Shown piece by piece: positions 16,213-24,855 of a stretch of DNA of 64,000 bases. The stretch is taken from NCBI GenBank assembly GCA_965242785.1, contig CBDETA010000004.1:1674001-1738000 (forward strand), read 5' to 3'. The notes under the pieces were generated by a model. It worked only from the letters and a program-made list of their open reading frames with translations. It did not search any database and was not told the DNA's origin. The position numbers were made by a program, and so were the translations under genes. How positions within the stretch are numbered: the first letter of the stretch is position 1; every line of letters begins with the position of its first letter. The stretch comes from Maricaulis sp965242785. Lineage in GTDB: Bacteria; Pseudomonadota; Alphaproteobacteria; Caulobacterales; Maricaulaceae.

Positions 16213-16342
16213 GCCAGCCTTGCGCAATTGACGGGTGAAAAGCCTGATCGGCCGCGTGAATTCACAGCCGTGTCAGTGCTATCGTTTGACATCGCTGCCC
16301 GATTCGCCCGGACAGCCAGACAAGCAAGATGCCAGGACACAG

Positions 16343-17212
16343 ATGACGGATCTGGACGAGGAAGAGCGGATCGGCGCCTACGCCCCGCCAACGGACGGCT
16401 ACTCCACCTTTGACGCGCGTGAGGAAGACTCGCGGCGTGGACCCATGCTGCTGATCACGGCGATCGCGGTCTTCATCCTGTTCCTGGGCGTGGTCTGGAG
16501 CGCCTATAATCAGGGTCTGCGCGAAAGTGGCCGCGAGGGCGCGCCGCGCCTGGTGCCGAACGAGGAACCCTATCGCGAACGCCCGGCCGATCCGGGCGGC
16601 GAGGAGACACCGGGCACCGAGCTGCAGGTCTATAACCGCCTGACCGGTGAGGGAGCGGGTCGAGACGAACAGGTCTCCCTGCGCCCGGCACCCGAGGAAC
16701 CGATCGAGGACAGTCGTCCCGGCCTGCGGGTCGAGACGGTGGATGCCGACGAGGCCGCAGCCGGCAATCAGCCGGCGACCGAGCCGGCTACGCCGGACGT
16801 GACCCCGCGCCAGGCCCCCGAACGTCCGGCCCCTGAGCGCCCGACGCCGCAGCCGGAAACCCGCCAGCCCGATCCCGAGCCGCAAGTCCAGGCTCCGGTC
16901 CGCGAGCCCGATCCGGTGCCGACACCGGCCCCGCGTGCCAGCGCGCCGGCGGTGGCGCCGAGCGGTGACTGGGTGGTGCAGATTGCCGCCTTCCGCAGCG
17001 AAGCCGATGCCGAGGCGGCCTGGGTCGCCTTCCGGACGCGCTTTGGCGATATCGCCAGCGGTGTCGCGCCGGACGTGGTGCAGGTGGAGATCCCCAATCG
17101 CGGCACCTATCACCGCCTGCGCATCGCGGCCTTTGCGACGCGTGATGATGCGGTGAGCTTCTGCTCAACGCTGCAATCGCGCGGCCAGGACTGTCTGGTG
17201 GCGCGTCGATGA
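16343..17212 (+). CDS. SPOR-domain inner-membrane protein
   Basis: A 289-residue bitopic protein. Residues 1-35 are cytoplasmic and acidic, 36-55 (MLLITAIAVFILFLGVVW) form one membrane helix, 60-205 is a long Pro/Glu/Arg-rich periplasmic linker, and 210-289 is a SPOR domain (GDWVVQIAAFRSEADAEAAW, then the paired strand YHRLRIAAFATRDDA and LQSRGQDCLV). SPOR domains bind denuded glycan at division septa, so a cell-division or septal wall role is likely. ATG 16343 is preceded by AGGA at 7 nt. Its stop overlaps the nagZ start (ATGA). Confidence 0.88.
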   Translation: MTDLDEEERIGAYAPPTDGYSTFDAREEDSRRGPMLLITAIAVFILFLGVVWSAYNQGLRESGREGAPRLVPNEEPYRERPADPGGEETPGTELQVYNRLTGEGAGRDEQVSLRPAPEEPIEDSRPGLRVETVDADEAAAGNQPATEPATPDVTPRQAPERPAPERPTPQPETRQPDPEPQVQAPVREPDPVPTPAPRASAPAVAPSGDWVVQIAAFRSEADAEAAWVAFRTRFGDIASGVAPDVVQVEIPNRGTYHRLRIAAFATRDDAVSFCSTLQSRGQDCLVARR

Positions 17213-18240
17213 GCGCGGTCAGCTCGGCGATCTACGGCCTGCAGGGCCTGACCCTGTCGCCGGACGAGAAGGCGTTTTTCCGGGATGCCGATCCCTGGGG
17301 CTTCATCCTGTTTGCGCGCAATGTGGAGGGCGTGCGGCAATTGTCGCGGCTGACAATGGAGCTGCGTGACTGTGTGGGCCGGGATGCGCCGATCCTGATC
17401 GATCAGGAGGGGGGACGTGTTGCCCGCCTGCGCCCGCCGACCTGGCGTGCCGCGCCGGCGGCAGAGCGTTTCGCCGAGCTTTTCCAGAAAGATGAGGAAC
17501 AGGCGATCGAGGCGACGCGGATCAATCACCGGCTGCTGGCGCACGAGCTGCGCACGGTCGGGATCGATGTCGACTGCGCGCCCTGTATCGACCTGCGCAT
17601 TGACGGTGCCGACGCGATCATCGGTGACCGGGCCTTCGGACGGACGCCGGAACCGATCATCCATCTGGGCCGGGCCGCTATGGAAGGTCTGATGGCGGGC
17701 GGTGTCGCCCCGATCATCAAGCACATTCCGGGACATGGCCGCGCCAAGGCGGACAGCCATCTGGAACTGCCGGTGGTGCCCGAGGAACATGGGTTTCTGT
17801 CGGAGACGGATTTTGCGCCTTTCAAGGCGCTGGCCGATGCGCCGATGGCGATGACCGCGCACATCGTCTATGCCGACATTGATGACGGCTATCCGGCGAC
17901 CCAGTCGGCCGAGGTGATCGGCGCGGTGATCCGCGGCGAGATCGGGTTTGACGGTCTGTTGATGACCGATGATCTGTCGATGAAGGCGCTGACGGGCACG
18001 TTCCGCGAACGCGGCGAGGCGTCGCTGAAGGCCGGATGTGATATGCTGCTGCACTGCAATGGCGACATGGCCGAGATGCAGGCGGTCGCCGAGGGCGCGC
18101 GGGCGCTGGACGGCAAGGCGCTGGAACGGGCGCTGAAAGCCGAGGCGGCCCGCGACACGATCGAAGAATTCGACCCGGAAGAGGCCGAATCGCGCCTCAA
18201 TGCGCTTTTGGCGCCGGTTGCCGGAGCCAGCCCGGTCTAG
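17209..18240 (+). CDS. nagZ: Beta-N-acetylhexosaminidase, muropeptide recycling
   Basis: A 343-residue cytoplasmic GH3 enzyme that removes N-acetylglucosamine from anhydro-muropeptides during wall recycling. DPWGFILFARN, LIDQEGGRVARL, GDRAFG and IIKHIPGHGRAKADSH (flexible loop with the catalytic His) are all present, and the nucleophile Asp lies in LLMTDDLSM. Length is normal for Gram-negative NagZ. The start overlaps the SPOR gene stop; scpA begins 12 nt after its stop. In many Gram-negatives NagZ products also signal AmpC induction, but no ampR/ampC pair is in view. Confidence 0.95.
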   Translation: MSAVSSAIYGLQGLTLSPDEKAFFRDADPWGFILFARNVEGVRQLSRLTMELRDCVGRDAPILIDQEGGRVARLRPPTWRAAPAAERFAELFQKDEEQAIEATRINHRLLAHELRTVGIDVDCAPCIDLRIDGADAIIGDRAFGRTPEPIIHLGRAAMEGLMAGGVAPIIKHIPGHGRAKADSHLELPVVPEEHGFLSETDFAPFKALADAPMAMTAHIVYADIDDGYPATQSAEVIGAVIRGEIGFDGLLMTDDLSMKALTGTFRERGEASLKAGCDMLLHCNGDMAEMQAVAEGARALDGKALERALKAEAARDTIEEFDPEEAESRLNALLAPVAGASPV

Positions 18241-18252
18241 GCGGAGCAGGGA

Positions 18253-19062
18253 TTGCAAGAGGAATTCGAGGAAGACGTCCGGTTCGAAGCCGCCGAGGAG
18301 GCGGACGGCGATGCGCTGATCGTCGACCTGGACGGATTCGAAGGTCCGCTTCACCTGCTGCTGGCCCTGGCGAGAAAGAAGAAGGTCGATCTCGCCCGGA
18401 TCTCGATCCTGGAACTGGCCGAACAGTATCTGCAATTCATGGAGGCGGCGCGTCGGCGGCGTCTGGATCTGGCAGCGGACTATCTGGTGATGGCGGCCTG
18501 GCTGGCCTTCCTGAAGTCCAAGATGCTGCTGCCCAAGCCCAAGAAGGACGAGGAAGAGGCACCGGCCGAGGTGATGGCCGCAGCGCTGGCCTTCCGATTG
18601 CGCCGTCTGGAAGCCATGCGTGCGGCCGGCGAGGCCCTGTTCGCGCAGCCGCTGCTGAACACGGACGTGTTCATGCGCGGGGCGCCGGAAGGCGTGCGTT
18701 CGACCCGTTCGGTGATCTATGAGGCCGATCTGCACGATCTCTTGTCGGCCTATACGACCCGCCGCATCCGCCAGGCGCGCTCATCCTACCGCCCGTCGAC
18801 TCCCAAGGTTTATGGCCTGGAAACTGCAAGATCCCGCCTTGAAACACTGGTGCCGGAAATCAGTGAATGGCGAGAACTGGATAGCCTGCTTCCCGACAAT
18901 GGTGAACTGGGTGCCGATCCGCCTCCGATGAGGTCTGTGCGGGCCAGCTCGATGCTGGCGGCGCTTGAAATTACCAAGGAGGGCCATGCACGATTGCGGC
19001 AGCGAGAAGCCTATGCCCCGCTGTATGTGCGGGCCGCCAAGAGGGACGCGCCCCATGAGTGA
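18253..19062 (+). CDS. scpA: Segregation and condensation protein A
   Basis: A 269-residue kleisin that bridges the SMC head domains. The hallmark FEGPLHLLLALARKKKVDLARISI lies at about 31-54, followed by EQYLQFMEAARRRRLDLAADYLVMAAWLAFLKSKMLLP, the helical arm binding the SMC neck. The start is TTG 18253 with GGAG 8 nt upstream. The stop overlaps the scpB start by 8 nt. With ScpB and SMC (not in this window) it forms the condensin that compacts and segregates the chromosome. Confidence 0.94.
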   Translation: MQEEFEEDVRFEAAEEADGDALIVDLDGFEGPLHLLLALARKKKVDLARISILELAEQYLQFMEAARRRRLDLAADYLVMAAWLAFLKSKMLLPKPKKDEEEAPAEVMAAALAFRLRRLEAMRAAGEALFAQPLLNTDVFMRGAPEGVRSTRSVIYEADLHDLLSAYTTRRIRQARSSYRPSTPKVYGLETARSRLETLVPEISEWRELDSLLPDNGELGADPPPMRSVRASSMLAALEITKEGHARLRQREAYAPLYVRAAKRDAPHE

Positions 19063-19864
19063 CGAGACCGATACCGAGACCGTCGACCCGATCTCCAACG
19101 CCATCGCGGCGCTGCGCGAGCGCGCCAGCCATCAGGGCCCGTCGGTGCAGGCCGACGAGGAAGCGTCCAAGGCGCTGGGTGTGCACCTGGCGGTGAATAC
19201 GGAACGCCGGAACCTGCGGGTACTGGAAGCCCTGCTGTTCGCGGCCAATGAACCGCTGGACGAGGAAACGCTGATCGGGCGCCTGCCGTCCGAGGCCAAT
19301 ATCCAGGCCTTGCTGGCGATGCTGGCCGAGGAATACGCCGATCGTGGCGTGCGCCTGACCGAGACCGGCGGACGCTGGCGTTTCGAAACGGCACCGGACC
19401 TGGCCGATGTGCTGACCGAAGTGAGACAGGAGCCGCGCAAACTGTCCCAGGCGGCGCTGGAGACCCTGTCGATCATTGCATATCACCAGCCGGTGACGCG
19501 GGCCGAGATCGAGGAAATCCGCGGCGTGGCCGTGTCCAAGGGCACGCTGGATTTGTTGTTCGAGCTGCGCTGGATCCGTCCGCGTGGCCGCCGTCGCACG
19601 CCGGGCCGTCCGGTCACCTATGGGACGACGTCGCAATTCCTGGAGTATTTCTCGCTGGAATCGATCGGCGATCTGCCGGGCATGTCGGACCTGAAGGCCG
19701 CCGGCCTCCTGGACGCCCGCCTGCCGCCGGATTTCAGCGTTCCCGACCCTTCGCGTCCTGACCAGATGGAGCTGCTGGAGGATCCGCTGGATGATGACGA
19801 TGCCCATGCCTTCCATGTCGATTTCATGGAAGGGGATGACGAGGACCCGGACGGCGCGGCCTGA
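19055..19864 (+). CDS. scpB: Segregation and condensation protein B
   Basis: A 269-residue winged-helix dimer that binds ScpA. The first winged-helix part is NLRVLEALLFAANEPLDEETL (about 48-70), the second LSQAALETLSIIAYHQPVTRAEIEEIRGV (about 130-158), with GRPVTYGTT before the acidic C-terminal tail. ATG 19055 lies inside the end of scpA with GAGGGACG upstream. The last 60 residues are strongly acidic (DDDDAHAF, EGDDEDPD), a common alphaproteobacterial extension. Confidence 0.94.
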   Translation: MSDETDTETVDPISNAIAALRERASHQGPSVQADEEASKALGVHLAVNTERRNLRVLEALLFAANEPLDEETLIGRLPSEANIQALLAMLAEEYADRGVRLTETGGRWRFETAPDLADVLTEVRQEPRKLSQAALETLSIIAYHQPVTRAEIEEIRGVAVSKGTLDLLFELRWIRPRGRRRTPGRPVTYGTTSQFLEYFSLESIGDLPGMSDLKAAGLLDARLPPDFSVPDPSRPDQMELLEDPLDDDDAHAFHVDFMEGDDEDPDGAA

Positions 19865-19963
19865 AGCCGTCCAAGGCGATAGAATGCCTGCAGGCCTGAT
19901 TGACGGGTTGGACGGGGCAGGCCAAACGCAGTAGATCAGTCACTGCAAAGAACGGAGAGTTCC

Positions 19964-20182
19964 ATGATACCTGGCTGGACGCAGCTTCTTCTGGTTGCCT
20001 TGCTCGCTGTCCTGCTGTTTGGCGGCCGCGGCAAGATCGCGTCCGTAATGGGCGATTTTGCCAAGGGTATCACCAGCTTCCGCAAGGGCCTGCGCGACGG
20101 AGACGAAGAGGAAAACAACTCTTCCACCGAGGCCGGTGCCATCGGTTCCGAGACGCGCGAAGACGAAAAGACCGGGAGCTAG
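19964..20182 (+). CDS. tatA: Sec-independent protein translocase TatA
   Basis: A 72-residue pore-forming Tat component. The N-terminal membrane helix (residues 4-20, QLLLVALLAVLLFGGRGKI) is followed by the FG hinge and an amphipathic helix ending FRKGLRDG, then an acidic tail. CGGAGAG lies upstream of the ATG. First gene of tatABC, 99 bp after scpB, with tatB beginning 3 nt after its stop. The Tat pathway exports folded proteins with twin-arginine signals; the Kelch protein at 52518 is a possible client. Confidence 0.95.
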   Translation: MIPGWTQLLLVALLAVLLFGGRGKIASVMGDFAKGITSFRKGLRDGDEEENNSSTEAGAIGSETREDEKTGS

Positions 20183-20185
20183 GCC

Positions 20186-20596
20186 ATGGCCCCCGGCATC
20201 GGCATGCCGGAATTGCTGGTGGTTCTGATCCTGGCGCTTGTGGTCGTCGGGCCCCAGCAGCTGCCTGTGATGATGCGCAAGGTGGGCCAGATGATGAATC
20301 AGGCCCGCGCCATGGCGAAGGAATTCCAGAATTCGTTCGACGAGATCGGCCGCGAGACCGAGCTGTCCGAGCTGCGCAAGGAAATCGAGGCGCTGAAACA
20401 GGCCAATCCGCTCAACGAGATCAAGGGCGAGCTGAACAAGGCGACCGGCGAGGCGCAGAGCGCGCTGTACAAGCCGGATGCCAAGCCGGCGGTCACCAAG
20501 CCAGGGGCCCCGGAACTGCCGGAGCTGAAGCCGGCTGTCGAAGACAGCGAAGACCTGCCGAAGAAAACCGGCACGTCGGACAGGATTGACGGCTAG
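20186..20596 (+). CDS. tatB: Sec-independent protein translocase TatB
   Basis: A 136-residue protein with the TatB pattern: a short periplasmic start, GMPELLVVLILALVVVGPQQLP (membrane helix with conserved Glu8 and the GP hinge), then an amphipathic helix VMMRKVGQMMNQARAMAKEFQNS and a long charged tail. With TatC it forms the receptor for twin-arginine signals. The gap to tatC is 2 nt. Confidence 0.95.
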   Translation: MAPGIGMPELLVVLILALVVVGPQQLPVMMRKVGQMMNQARAMAKEFQNSFDEIGRETELSELRKEIEALKQANPLNEIKGELNKATGEAQSALYKPDAKPAVTKPGAPELPELKPAVEDSEDLPKKTGTSDRIDG

Positions 20597-20598
20597 GC

Positions 20599-21426
20599 AT
20601 GAAACAGATCGGTACGCATGACGACGACGAGGTCGAGGCCAGCCGTGCGCCCTTGCTGGATCACCTGATCGAACTGCGCCAGCGGCTGATCATCGTGATC
20701 GGCTTCCTGGTGGCCGGTTTCGTGCTGTGCTTCATCTTTTCCAGCCAGCTCTATCAATGGCTGCTGATCCCCTATCGCGATGCCGCTGCCGCCGTGCGCG
20801 GCGTGCCGGTGGAGGAGCTGGACCTGACGGCGAACTTCTTTGCGCCGCTGGAATTCTTCTTTGTCCGGCTGAAACTTTCCCTGGTGGGGGCGGTGATCAT
20901 CGTCTTCCCGGCCATCGCTTGGCAGGTCTACGGCTTTGTAGCGCCCGGGCTCTACAAGCATGAGCGCGGGGCGTTTGCGCCCTTCCTGGCGATGTCGCCG
21001 ATCCTGTTCGGGGCCGGCGTGGGCTTTGTCTATTATTTCGTCCTGCCCATGGTGATGCGCTTCTCGCTGGGCCAGGAGCAGATGCCGGAGCTGGCGGGGA
21101 CGCGGATCGAGCTTTTGCTCAATGTGTCCGACTACATGAACCTGATCACCACGCTGATGCTGGTGTTCGGCATCTCCTTCCAGATGCCGGTCTTCCTGAT
21201 GCTGCTGGCCAAGGCAGGCATCCTGCGCGGCGAAACCCTGCTGAAGGGCTGGCGCTTTGCCGTGGTCGGGATCGCACTGTTTGCCGCCTTTGCCACGCCG
21301 CCCGATCCGATCAGCCAGATCCTGCTGGGCGGGGCATTGCTGCTGCTCTACTTCCTGTCGATCTTCGGCATGCGCTTCATGGAGCCCAAGGATACGGATT
21401 CCGCTTCGGACCCGGCCGACGGCTGA
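20599..21426 (+). CDS. tatC: Sec-independent protein translocase TatC
   Basis: A 275-residue polytopic protein with six membrane helices. Family landmarks are the N-terminal LLDHLIELRQRL (about residues 16-27), the periplasmic ANFFAPLEFFFVRLKLSL segment, FVAPGLYKHERGAFAPF and the C-terminal ATPPDPISQILLGGALLLLYFLSIF. The conserved cytoplasmic Glu residues of the signal-peptide site are in place. Last gene of tatABC, followed 84 bp later by serS. Confidence 0.95.
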   Translation: MKQIGTHDDDEVEASRAPLLDHLIELRQRLIIVIGFLVAGFVLCFIFSSQLYQWLLIPYRDAAAAVRGVPVEELDLTANFFAPLEFFFVRLKLSLVGAVIIVFPAIAWQVYGFVAPGLYKHERGAFAPFLAMSPILFGAGVGFVYYFVLPMVMRFSLGQEQMPELAGTRIELLLNVSDYMNLITTLMLVFGISFQMPVFLMLLAKAGILRGETLLKGWRFAVVGIALFAAFATPPDPISQILLGGALLLLYFLSIFGMRFMEPKDTDSASDPADG

Positions 21427-21510
21427 GCCGGTTTACGCCGGGGCCGGGCAGGGCTATAGCCGCGCCTCGAAACACTTCTTTTTCCCATACAAGACGCCAC
21501 GGTTGCTCCC

Positions 21511-22788
21511 ATGCACGACATCAAGCTGATCCGCGACAATCCCGAAGCCTTCGACCAGGGCCTGGCCCTGCGCGGGATGGAGCCGCAATCCGCTTCCCTG
21601 CTGGCGCTGGACACCCAGCGCCGCGAGGCCGTGACCAAGCATCAGGAAGCGGAAACCGAGCGCAATGCCCTGTCCAAGCAGATCGGCAAGGCCAAGGCGA
21701 GCGGTGACGAGGCCGAGTTCAATCGCCTGCGTTCGGAAGTGGAACGCCTGAAGGGCGTGCTGGAAGAGGCCGGCCAGCAGGCGCGGCATTTCGAGGAAAC
21801 CCTGAACCAGCACCTGGCGGCCCTGCCCAACCTGCCGGAAGCGGACGTGCCGGCCGGTGCCGACGAGCAGGACAATGAGGAAGTGCGCGGCTGGGGCGAG
21901 CCCCGGGAATTTGATTTCGAGCCGAAGGACCATGTCGATCTGGGCGAGGGCCTGGGGCAGATGGACTTCGAGAAGGCGGCGGAAATCTCCGGCGCCCGCT
22001 TTGTCGCGCTGAAGGGAGGCCTGGCCCGTGTGGAACGCGCCCTGGCGCAGTTCATGCTGGACCTGCACATCAATGAGCACGGCTATACCGAGGTGAGCCC
22101 GCCCTACATGGTGCGCGACGAAGCCATGTTCGGGACCAGCCAGCTGCCGAAATTCTCCGAGGACCTGTTCCGCACCACCGACCATCGCTGGCTGATCCCG
22201 ACGGCGGAAGTACCGCTGACCAATCTGGCGCGCGAGGCGATCCATGACGAGGCGGCGCTGCCGATGCGCTATACTGCGCATACGCCCTGTTTCCGCGCCG
22301 AGGCCGGTTCGGCCGGACGCGATACGCGCGGCATGATCCGCATGCACCAGTTCCACAAGGTGGAGATGGTCTCGATCGTGGCGCCGGAGGAGAGCGCGGA
22401 CGAGCTGGACCGCATGACCGGTGCCGCCGAGCGCGTGCTGCAGCTGCTGGAACTGCCCTACCGGGTGATGCTGCTGTGTTCGGGCGATATGGGGTTTGCC
22501 GCCAAGCGGACCTATGACCTGGAAGTCTGGCTGCCGAGCCAGAAGGGCTATCGCGAGATCTCGTCCTGCTCCAATTGCGGGGATTTCCAGGCCCGGCGCA
22601 TGAATGCCCGCTTCCGCAAGGCCGGCGAGAAACGCCCGCAATTCCTGCACACGCTGAACGGTTCCGGTGTCGCGACCGGCCGGGCGCTGCTGGCGGTGAT
22701 GGAAAACCATCAGAATGCTGATGGGTCGATCAACGTGCCGGCGGTGCTGCGTCCCTATATGGGCGGCCTGGAGCGGATTGAAGCCTGA
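21511..22788 (+). CDS. serS: Serine--tRNA ligase
   Basis: A 425-residue class II aminoacyl-tRNA synthetase. The N-terminal 110 residues form the long antiparallel coiled-coil arm (from MHDIKLIRDNPEAF) that grips tRNA-Ser. Motif 2 is in FRAEAGSAGRDTRGMIRMHQFHKVEM and motif 3 in TLNGSGVATGRALLAVMENHQ. TAEVPLTN is the serine-binding TxE element. Length is typical. A strong terminator follows its stop. Confidence 0.97.
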   Translation: MHDIKLIRDNPEAFDQGLALRGMEPQSASLLALDTQRREAVTKHQEAETERNALSKQIGKAKASGDEAEFNRLRSEVERLKGVLEEAGQQARHFEETLNQHLAALPNLPEADVPAGADEQDNEEVRGWGEPREFDFEPKDHVDLGEGLGQMDFEKAAEISGARFVALKGGLARVERALAQFMLDLHINEHGYTEVSPPYMVRDEAMFGTSQLPKFSEDLFRTTDHRWLIPTAEVPLTNLAREAIHDEAALPMRYTAHTPCFRAEAGSAGRDTRGMIRMHQFHKVEMVSIVAPEESADELDRMTGAAERVLQLLELPYRVMLLCSGDMGFAAKRTYDLEVWLPSQKGYREISSCSNCGDFQARRMNARFRKAGEKRPQFLHTLNGSGVATGRALLAVMENHQNADGSINVPAVLRPYMGGLERIEA

Positions 22789-22813
22789 ACCGGCGATCAC
22801 GCATTCGTTGCGC

Positions 22814-22851
22814 AAAAGGCTGGGGTGTCGGGCTGGCACTCCGGCCTTTTT
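22814..22851 (+). terminator. Rho-independent terminator after serS
   Basis: A stem of 14 pairs (two of them G-T) joins AAAAGGCTGGGGTG (22814-22827) with CACTCCGGCCTTTT (22837-22850) around a 9-nt loop. The 3' arm ends in a U-run. It lies 26 bp after the serS stop and separates it from surE. Confidence 0.75.
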
Positions 22852-22894
22852 CCGCTAGAAGCGGGCATCCACCCCCGCCGAGGACGACGAACCG

Positions 22895-23689
22895 ATGATC
22901 CCAGACAATCCGCGCATTCTTCTGACCAATGATGACGGCATCCGGGCCCATGGCCTGAAAGTGCTGGAGAAAATCGCGCGGCAATTGTCGGATGATGTCT
23001 GGATCGTGGCGCCGGCGGAGGAACAGTCCGGGGCCGGACGGTCGCTGACGCTGCATTCGCCGCTGCGCGTGCGCAAATGGGGCGAGCAGAAGTTTTCCGT
23101 GTCCGGAACGCCGACCGATTGCGTGTTGATGGGCGTGCAGGACATCATTCCGGGCAAGAAGCCGGACCTGGTGCTGTCCGGCGTCAATCGCGGCCAGAAC
23201 ATTGCCGAGGATGTGACGTTTTCAGGCACGGTGGCCGGCGCGATGCAGGGCATGCAGCTGGGCATTCCGTCTGTTGCCCTGTCCCAGGCCTACGGGTTCG
23301 GAAAGGATGATCCGATCGCTTGGGAAACGGCCGAGCTCTATGGTGCCCCGATCCTGCGCCGCCTGTTCGACCTGAAATGGCCGGACGATGTGCTGATCAA
23401 CATCAATTTCCCGGACCGCAAGCCGGATGAGGTGACCGAGGTGGAAGTGACCCGCCAGGGCCGTCGCGACCAGCACATCCTGCACGCCGAGCACCGCACC
23501 GACCCGCGTGGCTTCGACTATTACTGGCTGGCCTTCAAGGGTATCCTGTCCAATCCGCCGGAAGGTGTGGACCTGAAGGCGATCTATGACGGCAAGATCT
23601 CCGTGACGCCGCTGCACATGGACCTCACCCATGGTGAAACCCTGGGCAATCTGAAGCGCATGCTGGGCGGCGTGCCGCCGAAGAACTAG
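22895..23689 (+). CDS. surE: 5'/3'-nucleotidase SurE
   Basis: A 264-residue survival protein that dephosphorylates nucleoside monophosphates and short polyphosphate. The start carries the metal-binding Asp-Asp in ILLTNDDGIRAHG (residues 6-18), then APAEEQSGAGRSLT with the active-site Ser, VSGTPTDCV, and VLSGVNRGQNIAEDVTFSGTVAGA with the metal Asn. The order surE, pcm, LysM-M23 lipoprotein is widely conserved and supports a shared stationary-phase repair role. Confidence 0.95.
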   Translation: MIPDNPRILLTNDDGIRAHGLKVLEKIARQLSDDVWIVAPAEEQSGAGRSLTLHSPLRVRKWGEQKFSVSGTPTDCVLMGVQDIIPGKKPDLVLSGVNRGQNIAEDVTFSGTVAGAMQGMQLGIPSVALSQAYGFGKDDPIAWETAELYGAPILRRLFDLKWPDDVLININFPDRKPDEVTEVEVTRQGRRDQHILHAEHRTDPRGFDYYWLAFKGILSNPPEGVDLKAIYDGKISVTPLHMDLTHGETLGNLKRMLGGVPPKN

Positions 23690-23724
23690 TCTCCTGCGCC
23701 GCACTCTGAACGAAGGTTCCCGAC

Positions 23725-24366
23725 ATGGCCCTGCCTGATCCGCGCATGATCCAGCTGGTGATGAGCCTGCGCGGGGGCGGCGTAACCGATGCCAAGGTGA
23801 TGGGCGCCATCGAACGCACGCCGCGGCACCTGTTCGTGCCGCAGCGTTTCGGTGACCAGGCCTATGATGATCGGGCGCTGCCGATCGATTGCGGCCAGAC
23901 GATCTCGCAGCCGCTGATCGTGGCGCTGATGACCCAGGCCCTGAAGCTGGATGATCGCTGCAAGGTGCTGGAGATCGGCACCGGGTCGGGCTATCAGGCC
24001 GCCGTGCTGGCGCGGCTGGCACGCCGGGTCTATTCGGTCGAACGCTACCGTACCCTGGCCAAGGAGGCCGAGCAGCGCTTCGACGCCATGCGGCTGACCA
24101 ATATCGTCACCAAGATCGGCGATGGCACGCTGGGCTGGCGGGAACAGGCCCCGTTTGATCGTATCATCCTGACAGCCTCGGCGCCGCAGCGCCCGGACGC
24201 CATTCTCGATCAGCTCAAGGATGGCGGCATTGCCGTGGCCCCGGTCGACCGCGAGACGAAACAGGTTCTGGTGCGCTATGTGCGCCACGGGGATGAGTGG
24301 GAAGAGACGGATCTGATGGATGTCCGCTTTGTTCCGCTGGTGAAAGGGGAAGCGCGCGCTTTGTGA
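23725..24366 (+). CDS. pcm: Protein-L-isoaspartate O-methyltransferase
   Basis: A 213-residue SAM-dependent enzyme that methylates isoaspartyl residues of aged proteins so they can revert. MIQLVMSLRGGGVTD starts the domain, TPRHLFVPQ and GQTISQPLIVALM are the family-specific segments, and VLEIGTGSGYQAAVLA is the SAM-binding motif I at about 84-99. Length is normal. It follows surE by 35 bp. Confidence 0.94.
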   Translation: MALPDPRMIQLVMSLRGGGVTDAKVMGAIERTPRHLFVPQRFGDQAYDDRALPIDCGQTISQPLIVALMTQALKLDDRCKVLEIGTGSGYQAAVLARLARRVYSVERYRTLAKEAEQRFDAMRLTNIVTKIGDGTLGWREQAPFDRIILTASAPQRPDAILDQLKDGGIAVAPVDRETKQVLVRYVRHGDEWEETDLMDVRFVPLVKGEARAL

Positions 24367-24400
24367 TGCCCTAGGCGTTTCATTGTGTTAGGCTGACGGG

Positions 24401-24790
24401 ATGGGCATAGAATTTCGCTGGATCTCCGGGGGCAAGACGGAGTGCGGAATTGGCGGCGTGACCATTGTCGGCGAAGCGAGCCGGGTGGATCATGTCGCCA
24501 TTATCGACCGGCTTTCCTCCTTTCGACGCACCGGAACGCTGAAGGCGGTTCTGGTCGATGCCAGCCGTGCCGTGCTGCCGAAATCGCCCAGCTTCTCCCG
24601 CGAGGTGTGGGAAGACCTGTTTGCGGCCGTCAGCCCGTGTCCGATTGCCTATCTCCCACCGGCCGGACACTACAACCCTGCGCGCCTGGCGATGCTGGAG
24701 CATGTGAAGGCCGAGTGGGCGGGGCAAATGCGCGAGTTCGACACGTTCGAGGCGGCGCAAGATTGGTGCGAGGCGCTTGTCAGGGGCTGA
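24401..24790 (+). CDS. Hypothetical STAS/SpoIIAA-like protein, first of two tandem paralogs
   Basis: A 129-residue cytoplasmic protein with alternating strands and helices. A central L-K-A-V-L-V-D-A-S-R block (about 49-58) and the C-terminal FDTFEAAQDWCEALVRG helix match the second gene (GLLVDARRAD, FDCEVEARTWLLHQ) and the general plan of SpoIIAA-like STAS domains, where such a loop can hold a phosphorylatable Ser. There is no clear Shine-Dalgarno; the sequence just before the ATG resembles a -10 region, so a leaderless mRNA is possible. It lies between pcm and the LysM lipoprotein, normally an intimate pair. No function assigned. Confidence 0.65.
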   Translation: MGIEFRWISGGKTECGIGGVTIVGEASRVDHVAIIDRLSSFRRTGTLKAVLVDASRAVLPKSPSFSREVWEDLFAAVSPCPIAYLPPAGHYNPARLAMLEHVKAEWAGQMREFDTFEAAQDWCEALVRG

Positions 24791-24855
24791 TCCGGTGCAA
24801 TCGCCCCGTCTCGCTGGCGGGGTGCGTTCCGTGGCAGGCGTGCTATAAGGCGGGC

